The translations under genes and the position numbers were made by a program. Below are positions 20,710-34,199 of a DNA stretch of 64,000 bases, piece by piece. Source of the DNA: Rhododendron vialii (taxonomy: Eukaryota; Streptophyta; Magnoliopsida; Ericales; Ericaceae). The DNA is taken from the NCBI RefSeq assembly GCF_030253575.1, contig NC_080560.1, positions 43,229,001 through 43,293,000 on the forward strand. The letters are read 5' to 3'. Within the stretch, counting starts at the first letter, position 1; each line of letters begins with the position of its first letter. The notes under the pieces were generated by a model. The model ran no database searches, was not told the origin of the DNA, and worked only from the letters and a program-made list of their open reading frames with translations.

Positions 20710-23700
20710 ATGAAGAGCTCAATTCCAATCCTAGCATATTCTCCGTTAATCCTCACACTGAGTTTGCTTCTACTTCAATCATCAGAATCTGCACCAAATC
20801 AAGCTTTTCGGAGGGATCCAGGGCACCCTCAATGGCACCACGGAGCCTTCCACGATGTCAGAGATAGCGTCCGATCCGACGTCCGTCGTATGCTCCATTC
20901 TCGCGCTCAGGTATTCAACCTACACATACATACTTATAAGTACATACATACAAAATGAGGTTAAAGTTGTAAGTACTATTGGGATCTTTTCTAATCTAGC
21001 TTTTATTTCCGTTTTTGTAAATGTCTTCGTATCTCTCTTCATTTCCCTTCATGTTTACGCCCACTATGGGTGGGTAGTGATCAAGGCTCGGTCATGGGTG
21101 ATTTCTACTCCATGACTTGGGTAGTTTAATGTGTTGTCCGTATTTTTGTGCTTAATCTAGGTTTGTGAATGGAATAAAACCCTAATCTTTGGTCTAAACC
21201 TAGAAATGTTAACTTCTTTGATTGGGTGTAGACAAGTCTCTTGACACACGCAATACTTGGAACCCTGGCTCTCTCTGTGTTCGATTAAATGCCTAAACGA
21301 GTTTTATCCATTTCCAAACCCCTTTTATGAGAGAACCTGATTTTCACGGCTCAATCCTCCAAGTGAGAGCGAGTAACTTCGACTCTCACTTGAGTTATCA
21401 AAGAGAACCATTAAACTGCCAAGTCATGGGTGGTTTGAATCCCTAGATTGTTAGTTGAATTTGTTTTCACATCTGGTGCTTCAAAAAGCTATAATGAGAT
21501 AAGATAATTAGAACACTTCTCACAAGAAAGTCAAAGTGAAGTATAAAGATTTGATATTGCACTAGGACAGAGCCAGTTGCGCATTGGCAAGGGCTATCAA
21601 TGACTGAACATTCACAATTTTAACAAAATATAAGAAACTACAGTGCTTTAACTGGCAATAGTATTTGAATTTCTATAAATCACAAGAGAGAGAGTCGCGA
21701 GGGAGAAGATGGCTTGGATGGTGGTCGCCGGCGTCGATGGTGGGAGCTGAAAATGGCGTCAACGGTGGGAGTAGAAAGTCTGATGGGGGTGTGGGTCTGA
21801 GTAATAGGGTTCATTTCCCGGGGTAAAAATTTGAACTGCAAATATAGGGGGTGGGCCCCATTTCTTAATGAAGTTAGAAGCCACATAGGCAGTGTACAAA
21901 TGGGGCACTAAGTCTCCTGCTTATAGTGTGCATGGAAACCAAATGAAACCAAGTACAAAATTACTAGTCAATTACTCCTCGTCTTCTTCTCCATATCTCT
22001 CCATAACTTGGTCTCCATCGGACTCAAACTCAAAATCCTCACAAAAAGAAAGAAAGATAGTTAACTTTTAAAAAAACTAAAAACATAATTCAGAATATTG
22101 ATTAATAGTGGAGACTTCTAATACTGACTTTTAATATTACTAACACTCTAACACAGTAACAGTAACACTATAGAAGTAAACCCTAATACATTATACATAT
22201 ACTAGTGCTAGCCCGTGCCTACGGCACTACGCATCTCGGTTGGAAGGGGTTGGCAGTTGTGTGATTTAGGTGAAAATCATGGGCACTTAACCGGAAAGTG
22301 AGAGGATGCATTACAGCCTTTGGATCAAATGAATCTAAGTCGTTCCAATAACTTGTCCCCACACCCTTCTGTTTATAATAGAGATAGCAATGTAGTACCA
22401 ATAATATAAATAATAATTAACTAATAATTTCTGTTAAGTGGATTTTATCAACTCTAGCTAATAATTTCTCATGGAGATTTGCAGACATCTTGTGTACATC
22501 AAAATCTAAACTACAGCAGCTATTGGGTTCAAAAGATCTCGATATAAATTGTATAACACCAGTAGAGAGAGGTTTTTTTTGTTGAACTTCACTTTCACAA
22601 TCCATTGGGCCCTTAATGTTTAATTAGGAATTCTTTTGTTTCATTCTTGGGTGTGGCCTACTCCTTTTTGTTCCTATGTTCGTAACATTGTGTTTGGCCT
22701 CTTCATTCCACGTGAATGTTTAAGCTGTACACATTTCTTGAGTTTCGTTCCAATGCCTAGGCTTATCATGCATTTTTGAATCATGCAGGTTCCATTTCAA
22801 GTCCCGCTTGAAGTAAATGTGGTCCTTGTTGGTTTCAGTGGTGATGGAGGCTATAGGTATACAATTGACGCACACAAATTGGAAGAGTTTCTGGGAGTCA
22901 GCTTCCCATCATATAGGCCCTCATGCCTAGAGACAGGCGAGCCTCTTGACATCGAACATCACATAGTCTACAATACATTACCTGTAAGATTCTCCTAGTT
23001 ATGGTTATTGACAATGTCACTCCCCCGCTAGACACATTATAAACTTGAAACTCCATCTGAGGGCTTTTGCATCATCTTTGCTTTTTTATCTGAAGTTATA
23101 TTTTCTAATTTTGGGCTTTTCATGGTTCAGAAATGTTGGATCACCAATTTTCTAGAAGCTTAAGCTGTTAGGAAATTGGCCAACAATGTTTCTCAAACTC
23201 TTGATCAAGAAAAGCTCAATTTCAGTATTATACATTGGGCTGCAATTCTACAACTCAGGGTGGTAACTACAACCAATTTAAAATCGTAATATTATCAAAA
23301 AAGTTTCATTGTGGGTGAAGTTAAATGGGATGACCTACTTGAGGTTGATTAGAAGTTTTTACAACTAGGTGCAGATACCACTAATACCAGGGTCTGTATT
23401 GGATGTTTAATTGAAATAATGTTTATGTTAAACGATGTTGCTTGAGGACTGATTGAAACTATGTTTGGATGTCAGGACACTGTTATAGGATGCTAGGATT
23501 GATTGTACCTTAATGTTTTGGAGGGCCCTGGTAATAGGGAGTGTGGGAACAGGGGTACCATTGGAAATTAGTTTGGTGGTTGTTTGCACCAGGCCTTTGG
23601 GACTTGAGAATCGGAAATAGGCTTGGCGTTTTACTGGAAGCTGTCCATTATTAGGTTACAGCAACAGACTGTCCATGACTTCTTGTCCTTTCCTGGCATG

Positions 23701-26700
23701 CATTGTTGCTGGTTTTATGGCACATTATCGTAGGAGAAACAGATGGCCGTACAAGTTACAACCCATAAAGTTTCCAATCGAAGTCAAGCAGATGACTTCT
23801 GTTCTTTGCGTATGCTCAAAGCCAAAAACTCAGAAAGCAATAGTTGTGAACTAATTCTCTGCTATTGCTGAAAACTAGTATGTTAGTAGTAACTTAATAC
23901 TCCTATGCCATGAAAAATAGTAGACAATTGGCGGGGAGAATAAAACGGAAATCTGAATCTTGTTGAATTAGCAATTGCCTTTGAAAACAAAATTAAGCAG
24001 TGGCCAGAAATTTTATCTTTTGCCTTCTTGAATTTAATGAACCTGAATTTTGTATGTTTAGCACGATACTGTTAACTACTTTATTTGTAATGCTGGAGCA
24101 AATACTTTACGTAAGCATATACCCCTCTGTGCAGGCTGGGCAGCCAGAACTGATAGAACTTGAGAAGGCACTGAAAGCAGCAATGGTTCCAGCTGGGACT
24201 GCTAGAGAGGTGATTTATTTGTTTATGTGAACTACAACTCATGGCTTTGTTTATTGATGGCTACATTTCAAAAACACTTTGTCTGACAATAAGTTCTAAC
24301 TTATTTGGTCCATTTTGATTCCTCATAGGGTGATTCCGGAAGAGAGGTTTCTGCTTTTGAGGTCGATGCAACAGCTGTGGAGCCAGTTTTCCAGAGGCTT
24401 TATTCCTACTTATTTGACATGGAGAGTGGAAGGTATTCAGGAGAAGAGATAGATAGACCTGTGCCGAATGCGATATTTATTGTCAATTTTGATAAGGTAT
24501 TATCTCTTATCTGACATCTTAATATTTCCTCTAGTTATGAAAGTTAAGTGGTAGTAAACATGAATTTTTGATAGTAGTAAACCGTCATCGTATATTTTTC
24601 CCAAAGCTATTTCTGAAATTTATGTACCATTCTTTAGGAGAACGTGACATGACTGTTTCTTTATGAGTTCCTTCCCCTGACCTTGTTCCACTTCTTCGCA
24701 GGTCAGAATGGATCCTAGGAACAAGGATATTGATCTCGAAAGTCTTATGTATGGAAAACTTCCCCAGCTAACTGAGTCAGAGATGAAGAAACAGGAAGAT
24801 TACGTTTACCGCTACCGTTACAATGGAGGGGGTGCCTCTCAGGTTTGGCTGAGCTCTAGCAGGTATAGTTGGTATACACTACTTTGGGAAGATATTCAAG
24901 CTTGATATTCACTTGTTGTATTCTGGTTGATAATGTAACTTCCTTCCCTTGATCAAATGCGCTACCTACTTCGAATGAATCATGTGTGGATTTTTAAGAT
25001 TTAAAGCATGGAATCCATTTATTATTAAGTGGAAATTTCGTAAATAAGGTTAAGTATTTTATTATACCCCGTGCACAAATTAATACTTATTAGTCAGCAA
25101 TCAGCATGTATTTCTGCTCTGTAACTACTTATCTGTCTTTTAAAGGCGCCATAAGTACTCATTTTCATTTTACAATGGAAAAATGTTTTTTCTTTTCTTT
25201 TTGTTTTTATGTGTGGACCTGATATTTAGGAATATAAAGAGATTAAAGCAACATAGGTTGATGCCAAAAGGAGTAATTCTATAAATTATTGTTATATTGT
25301 ACTGGTTAAGTGTCTTGAAAGAAACCTTCTGCACGTACAAATGATGCCAAATCTCATTGGATGACACAAAAATACTTGAAAGTAGAGACTCTTAGTGGAA
25401 GATTCTATTGTGATTTAGTCGGTGTAGTTTCTTGAGTTATTGATCAAAAGGCGGAAACCGTGTTTTGATATGGACTTTTGTTTAGAACCCACTACCACAT
25501 GCTAATTCGTATTAGTCATCATGGGTTTCTTACAAGGGTCCATTAAATAGTTAACGTCTTTGGAAGGATGTGGGTTTTAAGCATGGACATGATACATAGG
25601 AAGTAGGATAAAGTAGTACTGTTTGATGCTAAAAGAAGAAATCTTGGAGATGATTAATATGACCGTACTGTAGACAGCCTTGCAGCAAACCTTTTCAACC
25701 TTCAAATTTTACCAAATCTCTGGTGACACATAAGTACTTGGAATAGAGATCTGCAGGGGAAGTTTGTGTGGTGAAGTATGAGGTGCAACTTCTTCGGTCG
25801 CGTTTTAGTGCTCCCTATTCTTTTCTTGAGTGCCGTTGAAAGCGGTGAAAAACGTGGAATTGCGACTATAGTTTCATCTTTGTTGACATGTTGAATCAGT
25901 TGGTTTACCCTCTTGTTGTCTTCTTTTGCGAGTTTCAGATTTGTTGTGATCGACCTCTCAGCTGGCCCTTGCACATATGGAAAGATTGAAACTGAAGAAG
26001 GCAGCATTAGTTACAAAACACTCCCCAGGATACGGCATGTGATGTTTCCAAGAGGTTTGGCTGAAGCTGTTGATCATTCTGCCCACAATATTTTTGTTGG
26101 ACAATTGGCTGCTCTGGTTGCGACCACAATTGAACACGTCATAGCTCCTGATGTAAGGTATTTAGACATTAGCCCTCTAACAAGTGGTTATGTTGTACGA
26201 CATACGATTTACATTATCGTACTCCATGTTATGAATCTTTGTTTTATACAATTTTCTTGCGTTAATGCTAGGCTAGGTTTTTTTTTTTCGTGTAAGACAA
26301 TATTAGGAATAAGAGCTCTTCTTAGATCTTTCATTAGGGAAGAAGGTTGATCTTTAATGATACACTCCCATCATTTGTCTTCAGAACAAATGGTAGTCCA
26401 TTTAGCTCGCGCATCTCAGATATTGATAGTAATACTTTTGAACTGTAGATATTATTGCATTCAATCAACTCTACGAGTCAGATTCCTGCCTTTATATTAT
26501 GACACTCAACAAAACGTTAGTTTCTTGCATATGCTCAAAGAGCCAGATGAACTAGATGATGATCATCGTAACTGGATTTTTAAAAAATGTTTTGTATTGA
26601 TTGTTGCTTTGTTCATCCTTTTCTCTTGGACTTTGTTTATTCGCTTTGTCACTCCAATTTGCTTTGATTGTAAAGTCCGCATTTTTAAGAGTTCATTTCA

Positions 26701-29700
26701 GTTTCCATTGAGACTAAAAGATGATTTCATCTTCTCTTCTTGGAATGCTGTCCTTTTAGTTCAAGTGTGTGCCCAACTGATAACTGCATCAATTACTTGG
26801 CAAGCACCTTATTTAGGCTACAAAATCTTCACTGCATAGCCCTTGAGAGTTGAGAGGCCCTACTTGCCTAGGAGCTCATATTTGACAAGCCTTTTTTTGT
26901 ACCCTTGCAACTTATTGTCAATAAACAAGAAATATTTGGTGTTTCTTTTGTTAATTGTTTTCCGTGCCTTGCCTTTTTTTTCTTTTCTGTTTTTTAAAAG
27001 TGATGAAAAGTATACACTAAACAATGCTAATGATGGAAAAATAGAACCGAAGCGCACAGGTTCGTTCGAAGGACTTTTTCCCTTTGCTTCTTCACTTTTT
27101 CATTCATTTTGTTATGGTTAATGGTAGTATTGCCTTGTGTCTTTCCATGACTTGATTTACCTATTAAAACAATTTTACACTGCTGCTTCTCATCTAGCTG
27201 TTTTGGGTTTTGTTGGATGGTTGTGTAGCCTCTCCAAGTTACATGTGTTTAACATTTTTTGAAACAGGTTTGAAACGGTTGATACGACTACGAGGTTGCT
27301 TATACCTGTCATTGTCCTCCAAAATCATAATCGGTACAATATCATGGATAAAGGCCACAACTACAGCATAGATGTCGAAGCTATTGAAGCAGAGGTTTAT
27401 TTGTCTCTGCAATTATTTGTCTGTGGAAAATCATTATTCTGTTTTGTGCTTGGCTGCTTGCAATAAGAAGTGGTGTGACATGCTTTAAGTATTGTATTTT
27501 GCCCTTTCATTACTCTAATTATGTGATAGTTGCAGGTTGGATAGCAAATACCATAAGCCCAGAAGTATAATATTTTACATCTGAAAATTACCTGTATTGA
27601 TTTTTTTATTGTAGGAATTAAAGAGTTTGTTGTAGGGATTTGTATGTACTGAATGCAATCTTTGTCTGGGAGCTAAGTATGCTCTAGACTCATTAGAGTC
27701 TAGAGGTCACCCAGGATGACTGTTGTGGCAGATTCCTGCATTCTGAGGTAGTTGCTAAATTATCCATTGGAGCAGTCACTTGGTAGGAAGTTAGGTACAC
27801 TGGACTGTACTATTCCTGGTAGGCCATAGTTTGAAGCCAAGGTCAACCCTGCTCAAGTCCATGTAAGTTATGGCCCAGGTCACCAATTCTAAGGCCTGCT
27901 TTGGAGAAGGCCATGAATGACCCAACCCGAAATATTTCTCCACTCAATTTTAAATTAGCCCCACAGCTATGATCAGCTAAGTTACAACCAAACAGATTTT
28001 TCTTTGCTGTTGTTTGAAGTAGGTTTTTACAATTTCTCCACTCACATTGATTTCAAAGAGAAGTGGTCAGTGAATGGGGGTCTTTTACGGAATCTTTGAT
28101 TTTGACAATAAGTTGAGCAGCTTTTTTCACAATACCTTGGTGCATAATTGCATGAGTGGGAAAGGGATGGGAATGCTTTTGTTCACGTGCAAAATAACTC
28201 AGTTCGTGGAGGATTGGATTATGGAGTCATGCTCCTAAAAATCATTATGCAGCCTTTTTGCATTTAATAAGAATTTACTAATATCTACAGCAAGAAATGC
28301 GAGAGCCAACCATAATATGGAGTCCTAGCTCTACGTTTCTTACCAACTGCAAATTATTCTTACTTATTTCTTATGAGCATGCTACATCCAGTTCAACAAC
28401 CAATTGGATCTGATTGAAGGACTAGAAAAAAACTCGCCAAGACTGATGAGATCCACTATTTCCTAGCACATGGCCATATCACATGCCTTTACATTTTACC
28501 TTTAAATTGGCTGTATAAATGGACCACATTAAGATTTTGGTACTATCTAAAGATACTTTGGGCGTCCTTTCATGCTAGTGCAATTAGTTGTTGGAATCCT
28601 GACTGCATTTTTCTGGACATAACCTCATTAGTCATTACAACACTGGGAGGATTCAAGAATCACAGTGTGACCCTGAATAGGCAAATAGAGTGTTTCGGCA
28701 CCTCTTCTTTTTGCTAGATGTTATTTGTTTTTCTCTGCAAGCCATTTGATTCATCGTTGATGCTGACATTAATTGTTTGGACTAAGATTGGTTGTTCATC
28801 TGGTAGTATCATTCAGGTTCATGATTCACTTGTAGCATGACTTTTGCCTGAATGTTTTTGGTGCTTCATATTTTGTGATCAGAACTCATGAGCAGAAAAT
28901 GATGGAATAAGGTGAATTATTTTGTCCGCTTTCAGATTAGGAAGATGGTTCACGCTGGACAGGAAGTGGTAATGATAGGGGGTTCACATGCATTACATCG
29001 GCATGAGAAGTTGGCAATTGCTCTTTCAAAAGCAATGCGGGGTCATTCTCTTCAAGAGACGAAGAATGATGGACGATTTCATGTTCACACAAAAATACAT
29101 TTGGACGGTGCTATTCTTAAAGAGGTGTGTCATTAATTCATCATTTTGCTTTTGTTAACTTTTGAACTAATTCATTTGGAAGTCAATTGTGTACTTTCCG
29201 GCTTGGTTGTTGAAAATGTATGTACTTCGAGATAATGATGTCATTTTTTGCGGTAACCTCATATGTTCTTCTGAATGCATTTATAATGTCTGTTGTTGCC
29301 CTTGATGGTTCATTGTAGCTACTAGATTTTGTGTTAAAAACTTTTGCGGAATCTCACTAGTGTTCTGTTTTTGCATCATTAATGTGCCAGCGGTTGTTTT
29401 AGTTACTGGACCAAATTCTGCGTGATCTCTAAGTCTCTCTTCAGCTCTTGATATGTTCTTGTTACCTGCAATGTTTTTGTTGTTATACGGGCTTGTGTAT
29501 GGGCTTACTGCCCTTGAATGATACATCCACAATTTTTCTGTCCTCTGCACCTGGCTTGCGGAGAAGTTTTTTTTTTTTTGATCAGCGAAGGCTTGCGGAG
29601 AAGTTATAGTCCTCTGTTATGACATTTTGTCTTGAAATGGTCATTGCAGGAGATGGAACGGTCGGCTGATATGCTTGCTGCAGGTTTACTTGAGATGTCA

Positions 29701-32700
29701 GACCCTTCACTTTCTAGTAAATTTTTCCTTCGCCAGGTTAGTGTAGCTTAGCTGGCCTTTGTTTTATATTCTTTTTCTCCGCAATGTCTTTTTGCTACAA
29801 GTGTGATTGTCTTTATGCTCCTGTATTCCACACTGCCCTAACATTATTTTATGTTTCCCAGAATTGGATTGACCCGTCTGATAGTTCAACTGATTCAATA
29901 CTAAAGCACAAACCTCTTTGGGCTACTTATACTTCCAAACATGACAAGGGCAAGAAAAAGAAGACGGTAAAGAAACAAGGAGATCTCTACCGAACTTACG
30001 GAACAAGGGTGATCCCTGTGTGAGTACAACCCCCGTCTTTTTGTTTCTACTTTTGTCTATGAGTTAAGCCTTATGAATTCCCTTTAGTAGTAAAATTTTT
30101 ATAAACCCTCTACCAGCTGACGAACTTGCTGAAAAGTTAATATCTTGGTGTAGTGAATGAAATTTGTTGTCTGATACCTTTGCATGCATTTATTCCATAT
30201 GGTTTACAAGCATCATTTTTGGGACGCATGATCAAAAACCATTATGTCAAAACCCAAACTGCTCTAAAACCTCTAATAGTTAACAACAGTCAAGATAATG
30301 TTTAGGAAGGTGGTTTCCACAGTAACAGTTAAAGAGTAACGGTGCTCGTGCTGTCAAAAGACTCAAAAGTATTCTGTATTTGCACTCTGATTACTCAGAA
30401 TAAAAAGTGCAACTTTATTTTTTACTGTATTTGTGAGTGAAACTAGGAAAAATAAAGATTATGTGATCGGTAGTGAGTTCCATGGTCTTCATGATTTCAT
30501 GAGATCTATTGAAATATAATCAGCTCCTTCGTGCAGCTTTGTTCTCTCGTTGGCTGATGTGGATCCACATCTGATGATGGAAGATGAAAGTCTTGTGTGG
30601 ACGAGTAATGATGTTGTTATTGTTCTGCAGCATCAAAGTGAAAAAATACCCCTAAGGTTCGTTTTGGTTTGGTTAACCTTTGCCAGCTTCTTATTGCTTT
30701 TGAGTATAGTGTGTTTGTAAAGTTATTAGATCTTTCTCGCTGTCAAATTTCAGTTGCATTGCCTACATTTCTCATTGTTTGACCATCCAATTGGCGTCTC
30801 TGCTTTCTGCATTGTCGTCAGTGGCATTGTGTAATTCACCTGTTTTTTTCTGAGAGTCCAGATCTTGTTGCTTCCTTTATTTATGCAACTGTTCTACTCA
30901 AGAACCCAGTGATACCATGCCCCATTGTGTAACTATCATAGTTGATGAATCACAGGTTTCAAAATGCTTCAAAACTCTGGATTTAGTGGAATATTAGACA
31001 CTCTACGCTGCCTCGTAAAGACCTTTTAATTCCCGCCGTCCAAAAAAATAAAGACCTTTTCAGTCCTCAGAGATGCATAAAGCTCCTCATTCCAGCTTCT
31101 GCTTGGTCATAATACGAAAAAAGTTTATGGCTACCCAAAAGCTGCTTAGAACAAATTAGAAACTTAATGAATTTCCCAAGGATCTAAATTCTGAAACTGC
31201 TTACCCTGATTTGGCCTGTATGACTATATAGGTTGGTTGAGTATATCTGAAATGAAGATATGGATAAGTGGCATACATTCTAATAATTGGCATACATCCT
31301 CATCCATGTTTTGCTAACAGTTACTTGGGACATGTTTGCATGGCTCCTGGGGTGTATCTCGTCTGTGCATGGGTGCATAAATGTCTTGCCTATCTGTTGA
31401 AGCTGCTTTTAGTTCTTCATTGCTATTCCTTTGCAGTCTATCTTAAGTAACTGTTGCATCTAATTTTGATTTCCGGAATCTGTGCGACACATGCATAATG
31501 ATGGTATGCCTCACTTAAATGATAAATGATCCTTCGTCAAGTATCTTACTCCTGTCTTTATTTTTGGGCAGTTACGTCTCAGAAAAAGAGAGAAGGCATG
31601 CTGACCCCTCACAAGTGCAGCGTCATATATTAGCTGGGCTAGCTTCTGTTGTGGGTGGATTAAGTGCCCCATATGAGAAGGCTTCTCATGTACATGAAAG
31701 GCCGGTTGTCAATTGGCTATGGGCAACTGGTTGTCATCCATTTGGACCATTCTCGAATACTTCCCAAGTTAGTCAATTGCTTCAGGATGCTGCATTGGTA
31801 AGGCTTGTTATCCAGATCTTCTTCATTCTGCGTGAGCTTAATTATGAGATTGAGTGATGAGCAGCATCGATTTCATCAAATCTCTTATTGTACATGGACT
31901 CTTCAAAATGCATTAAATACCCATTTTGCGGGATTGGTTTATGATATGGGATATATATATCCAACTTTTTAGTTAGACATTTGCCTTGAAATCATATTTA
32001 GCAATTCAAGCTCTTCACATACCTGTGCACTGAACTTTCATCGTATGCATGCTGTATGGAATTTTGTAAATAGCATTTCGCCTAGAAAATAAAAGAAGTA
32101 TACTAAGAAATGTAAAAGATTTTGTTGTTTCACATGTCTTTGACATAAAGATTAGATGAGTGTGACGGACACCTCCATGCACCCAACACTCATATATGGG
32201 TCCGTGTAATAGTAGCCCTTCTTCGGTTGTGTTTGGATGATTGATTTGTGGTAGGATCTGTTGATGGAGAAGGAAGTTTATGGTATTTCCCTTCACAAAA
32301 TGTTTCTTTTACGTGTTCTTTTCCCCCAACAAATCTCTCCACAAATCCGTGATCCAACACAGCTCACTGAAAAAAATGGTTTCTTCGGCTTGTTTTGATG
32401 GTATGTGCTACAATTGTGGAAACATCCTCTAAATTGATTCACAACTTCTGCTCGTGTGCAGAGAAACACAATATATGCAAGGGTAGATTCTGCCCTACGT
32501 CGAATTCGAGAAACATCAGAGGTAAATTTACCGCCATTTAGCCGTATTTGGTTGTATGTTTATATTCTTATCTTATTTAGTTATTGTCTATGTCTATACA
32601 GGCAGTTCAAAGTTTTGCTACAGAACATCTGAAAACCCCTGTTGGTGAACCAGTGAAAGGGAAAAAGAATATGTCACGCACTGAACTGTGGTTGGAGAAG

Positions 32701-33702
32701 TTCTACAAAAAGACAACTAATCTACCAGAACCTTTCCCACATGAATTAGTTGAAAGATTAGAGAAATACTTGGATGTAAGTTACCCTTGATCCGACTCAT
32801 CGGTTTGAGCTTTGTTCATATCTTTCTCGAATGACGTGTTGAGCTTTGTTCATATCTTTCTCCAATGACGTGTTGAGCTTTGTTCATATCTTTCTCGAAT
32901 GACATGTTGTCTTGAATGTCTGAATAACAGAGCCTTGAAGAACAGCTTGTAGATCTATCTTCCTTGCTATATGATCATCGTTTAGAAGATGCACACTTGA
33001 ACAGCACAGGGATCTTTCAGAGCTCCGTCTTTACCCAGCAGTAAGTTATCCTGCCTCTATATTTCCCACTGCAAATTGGTTGATGCGGTGTCTGTTCCAA
33101 TTAAAAAATGATGGACCGATGCTGTTTTTGGTTTCGTTTTTCGTAGACTCTTACTTTCATTGCGAATTTTCGATTAAACAGAATTTCTGAGAAGACTGTA
33201 AAATTACGTTCAGATTTTTGAAAAACCGTGTCGCTGAAAGATGAATAAGATATAAGAATGATGAGTATAATTATTTTCAAACGTCATTTCTTCTGCAAAA
33301 TTGATTTTGAAAACTCATTCAAATAGTTTCCAAATTTGTTTTGGAAACTCATGTAGACAGGTGTTATACAAGCCACAACACCACGTGTTTACAGAAGGCT
33401 GTGTTATAATATTTTGCAAAAGTTAATTTTTTTTTATAGAATTTGCAAAAAGCCTCGATGAGCACTATCGTGGTTTCAGTGACTAAAAAAATATGCTCAT
33501 CCACATATACGTTACTTACGTGGGTCTGTTGTGCAGGTACGTAGACCACATTTTGACCAGTGAGAGGGAGAAAATGAAATGCTGCAATATTGAATACAGA
33601 TATCCTGTGCAGTCTTCCCAGAACTTCATTTACGCAGGAATTCTTCTTGCGGGGTTCTTTGTATATTTTCTTGTCATTTTCTTTTCAACTCCTGAGCGGT
33701 GA
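20710..33702 (+). CDS. Conserved plant membrane protein of unknown function (At3g28720-like)
   Basis: Sixteen exons, 811 aa: 20710-20910, 22789-22983, 24135-24209, 24329-24496, 24702-24862, 25939-26157, 27268-27394, 28936-29124, 29650-29736, 29862-30019, 30537-30656, 31572-31797, 32462-32521, 32602-32775, 32931-33040, 33537-33702. All junctions are GT-AG and every phase matches. An N-terminal signal peptide (about 1-27, LILTLSLLLLQ) is followed by FRRDPGHPQWHHGAFHDV, a large soluble region (RPVPNAIFIVNFDKVRMDPR; DLSAGPCTYGKIETEEGS; RPVVNWLWATGCHPFGPFSN), and one C-terminal transmembrane helix (about 787-806) with a four-residue tail TPER. This predicts a type I protein with a lumenal or extracellular body. 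I recall a near full-length relative in Arabidopsis (At3g28720, annotated only as a transmembrane protein). No catalytic motif is recognised, and no function should be inferred. Confidence 0.93.
29553..29605. mobile_element. 21-bp LINE-tail insertion with 16-bp target duplication
   Basis: GGCTTGCGGAGAAGTT at 29553-29568 is repeated perfectly at 29590-29605. Between them are only a T run and GATCAGCGAA. It lies in intron 8 of the 811-aa protein gene. Confidence 0.8.
32807..32908. repeat. 34-bp tandem repeat, three copies
   Basis: GAGCTTTGTTCATATC starts at 32807, 32841 and 32875. The copies differ at one or two positions. Located in intron 14 of the 811-aa protein gene. Confidence 0.9.
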
Positions 33703-33809
33703 TGTACCAAAATCCCTACTCTTATTACTTCCATTTTGTCGTTCTGAGTTACTCTTTCATGCGGAAATGCATGTCTCGGCATAATTTTCTCCTAACAGAG
33801 GAAAAATAA

Positions 33810-34127
33810 GTTGTATTACATCATTTTTGGGCAGCTTCTATGAAAATCAGCTATAGGGCAACCCTCTCGAATTTCTCGACAACAAGTCAAGCAGAGATCA
33901 TATGAACAATTTGGGCAGCTTCTGTGAAAACAAACTATAGGGCAACCCTCTCAAATTTCTCGACACTAGACTTCTTGTCGAGAAATTCGAGAGGATTGAC
34001 CTATAGCTGATTTTCACAGAAGCTGCCCAAATTGTTCATATGATCTCTGCTTGACTTCTTGTTGAGAAATTCGAGAGGGTTGCCCTATAGCTGATTTTCA
34101 GAGAAGCTACCCAAGTTGTATTACATC
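33810..34127. repeat. 292-bp near-perfect hairpin with 13-bp target duplication
   Basis: Inverted arms of about 140 bp meet at a short loop near 33964-33974. Each arm holds two copies of a unit around GGGCAGCTTCTRTGAAAA, CTATAGGGCAACCCTCTC and AATTTCTCGACA. The whole insert (33823-34114) is bracketed by GTTGTATTACATC at 33810-33822 and 34115-34127. It begins about 120 bp after the stop codon of the 811-aa protein gene, probably inside its 3' UTR. No coding capacity. It could fold into long dsRNA if transcribed. Confidence 0.88.
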
Positions 34128-34158
34128 GTGAAACAAAGGTATGATGAGCTTGTGTATG

Positions 34159-34190
<32 letters not shown>
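34159..34190. repeat. (CT)n microsatellite
   Basis: About 16 CT units, 30 bp after the hairpin insertion. Confidence 0.95.
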
Positions 34191-34194
<4 letters not shown>

Positions 34195-34199
34195 TAGAA

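Noticed and set aside
22200-22400. Possible Helitron or MITE beginning ACTAGTGCTAGCCCGTGCC
   Set aside because: The phrase is reminiscent of a common plant repeat, but no matching end, hairpin or duplication was found.
26158-27267. Several open frames in intron 6 of the 811-aa protein gene
   Set aside because: Hydrophobic, low-complexity translations of T-rich intron sequence with no similarity. The flanking exons join correctly across it.
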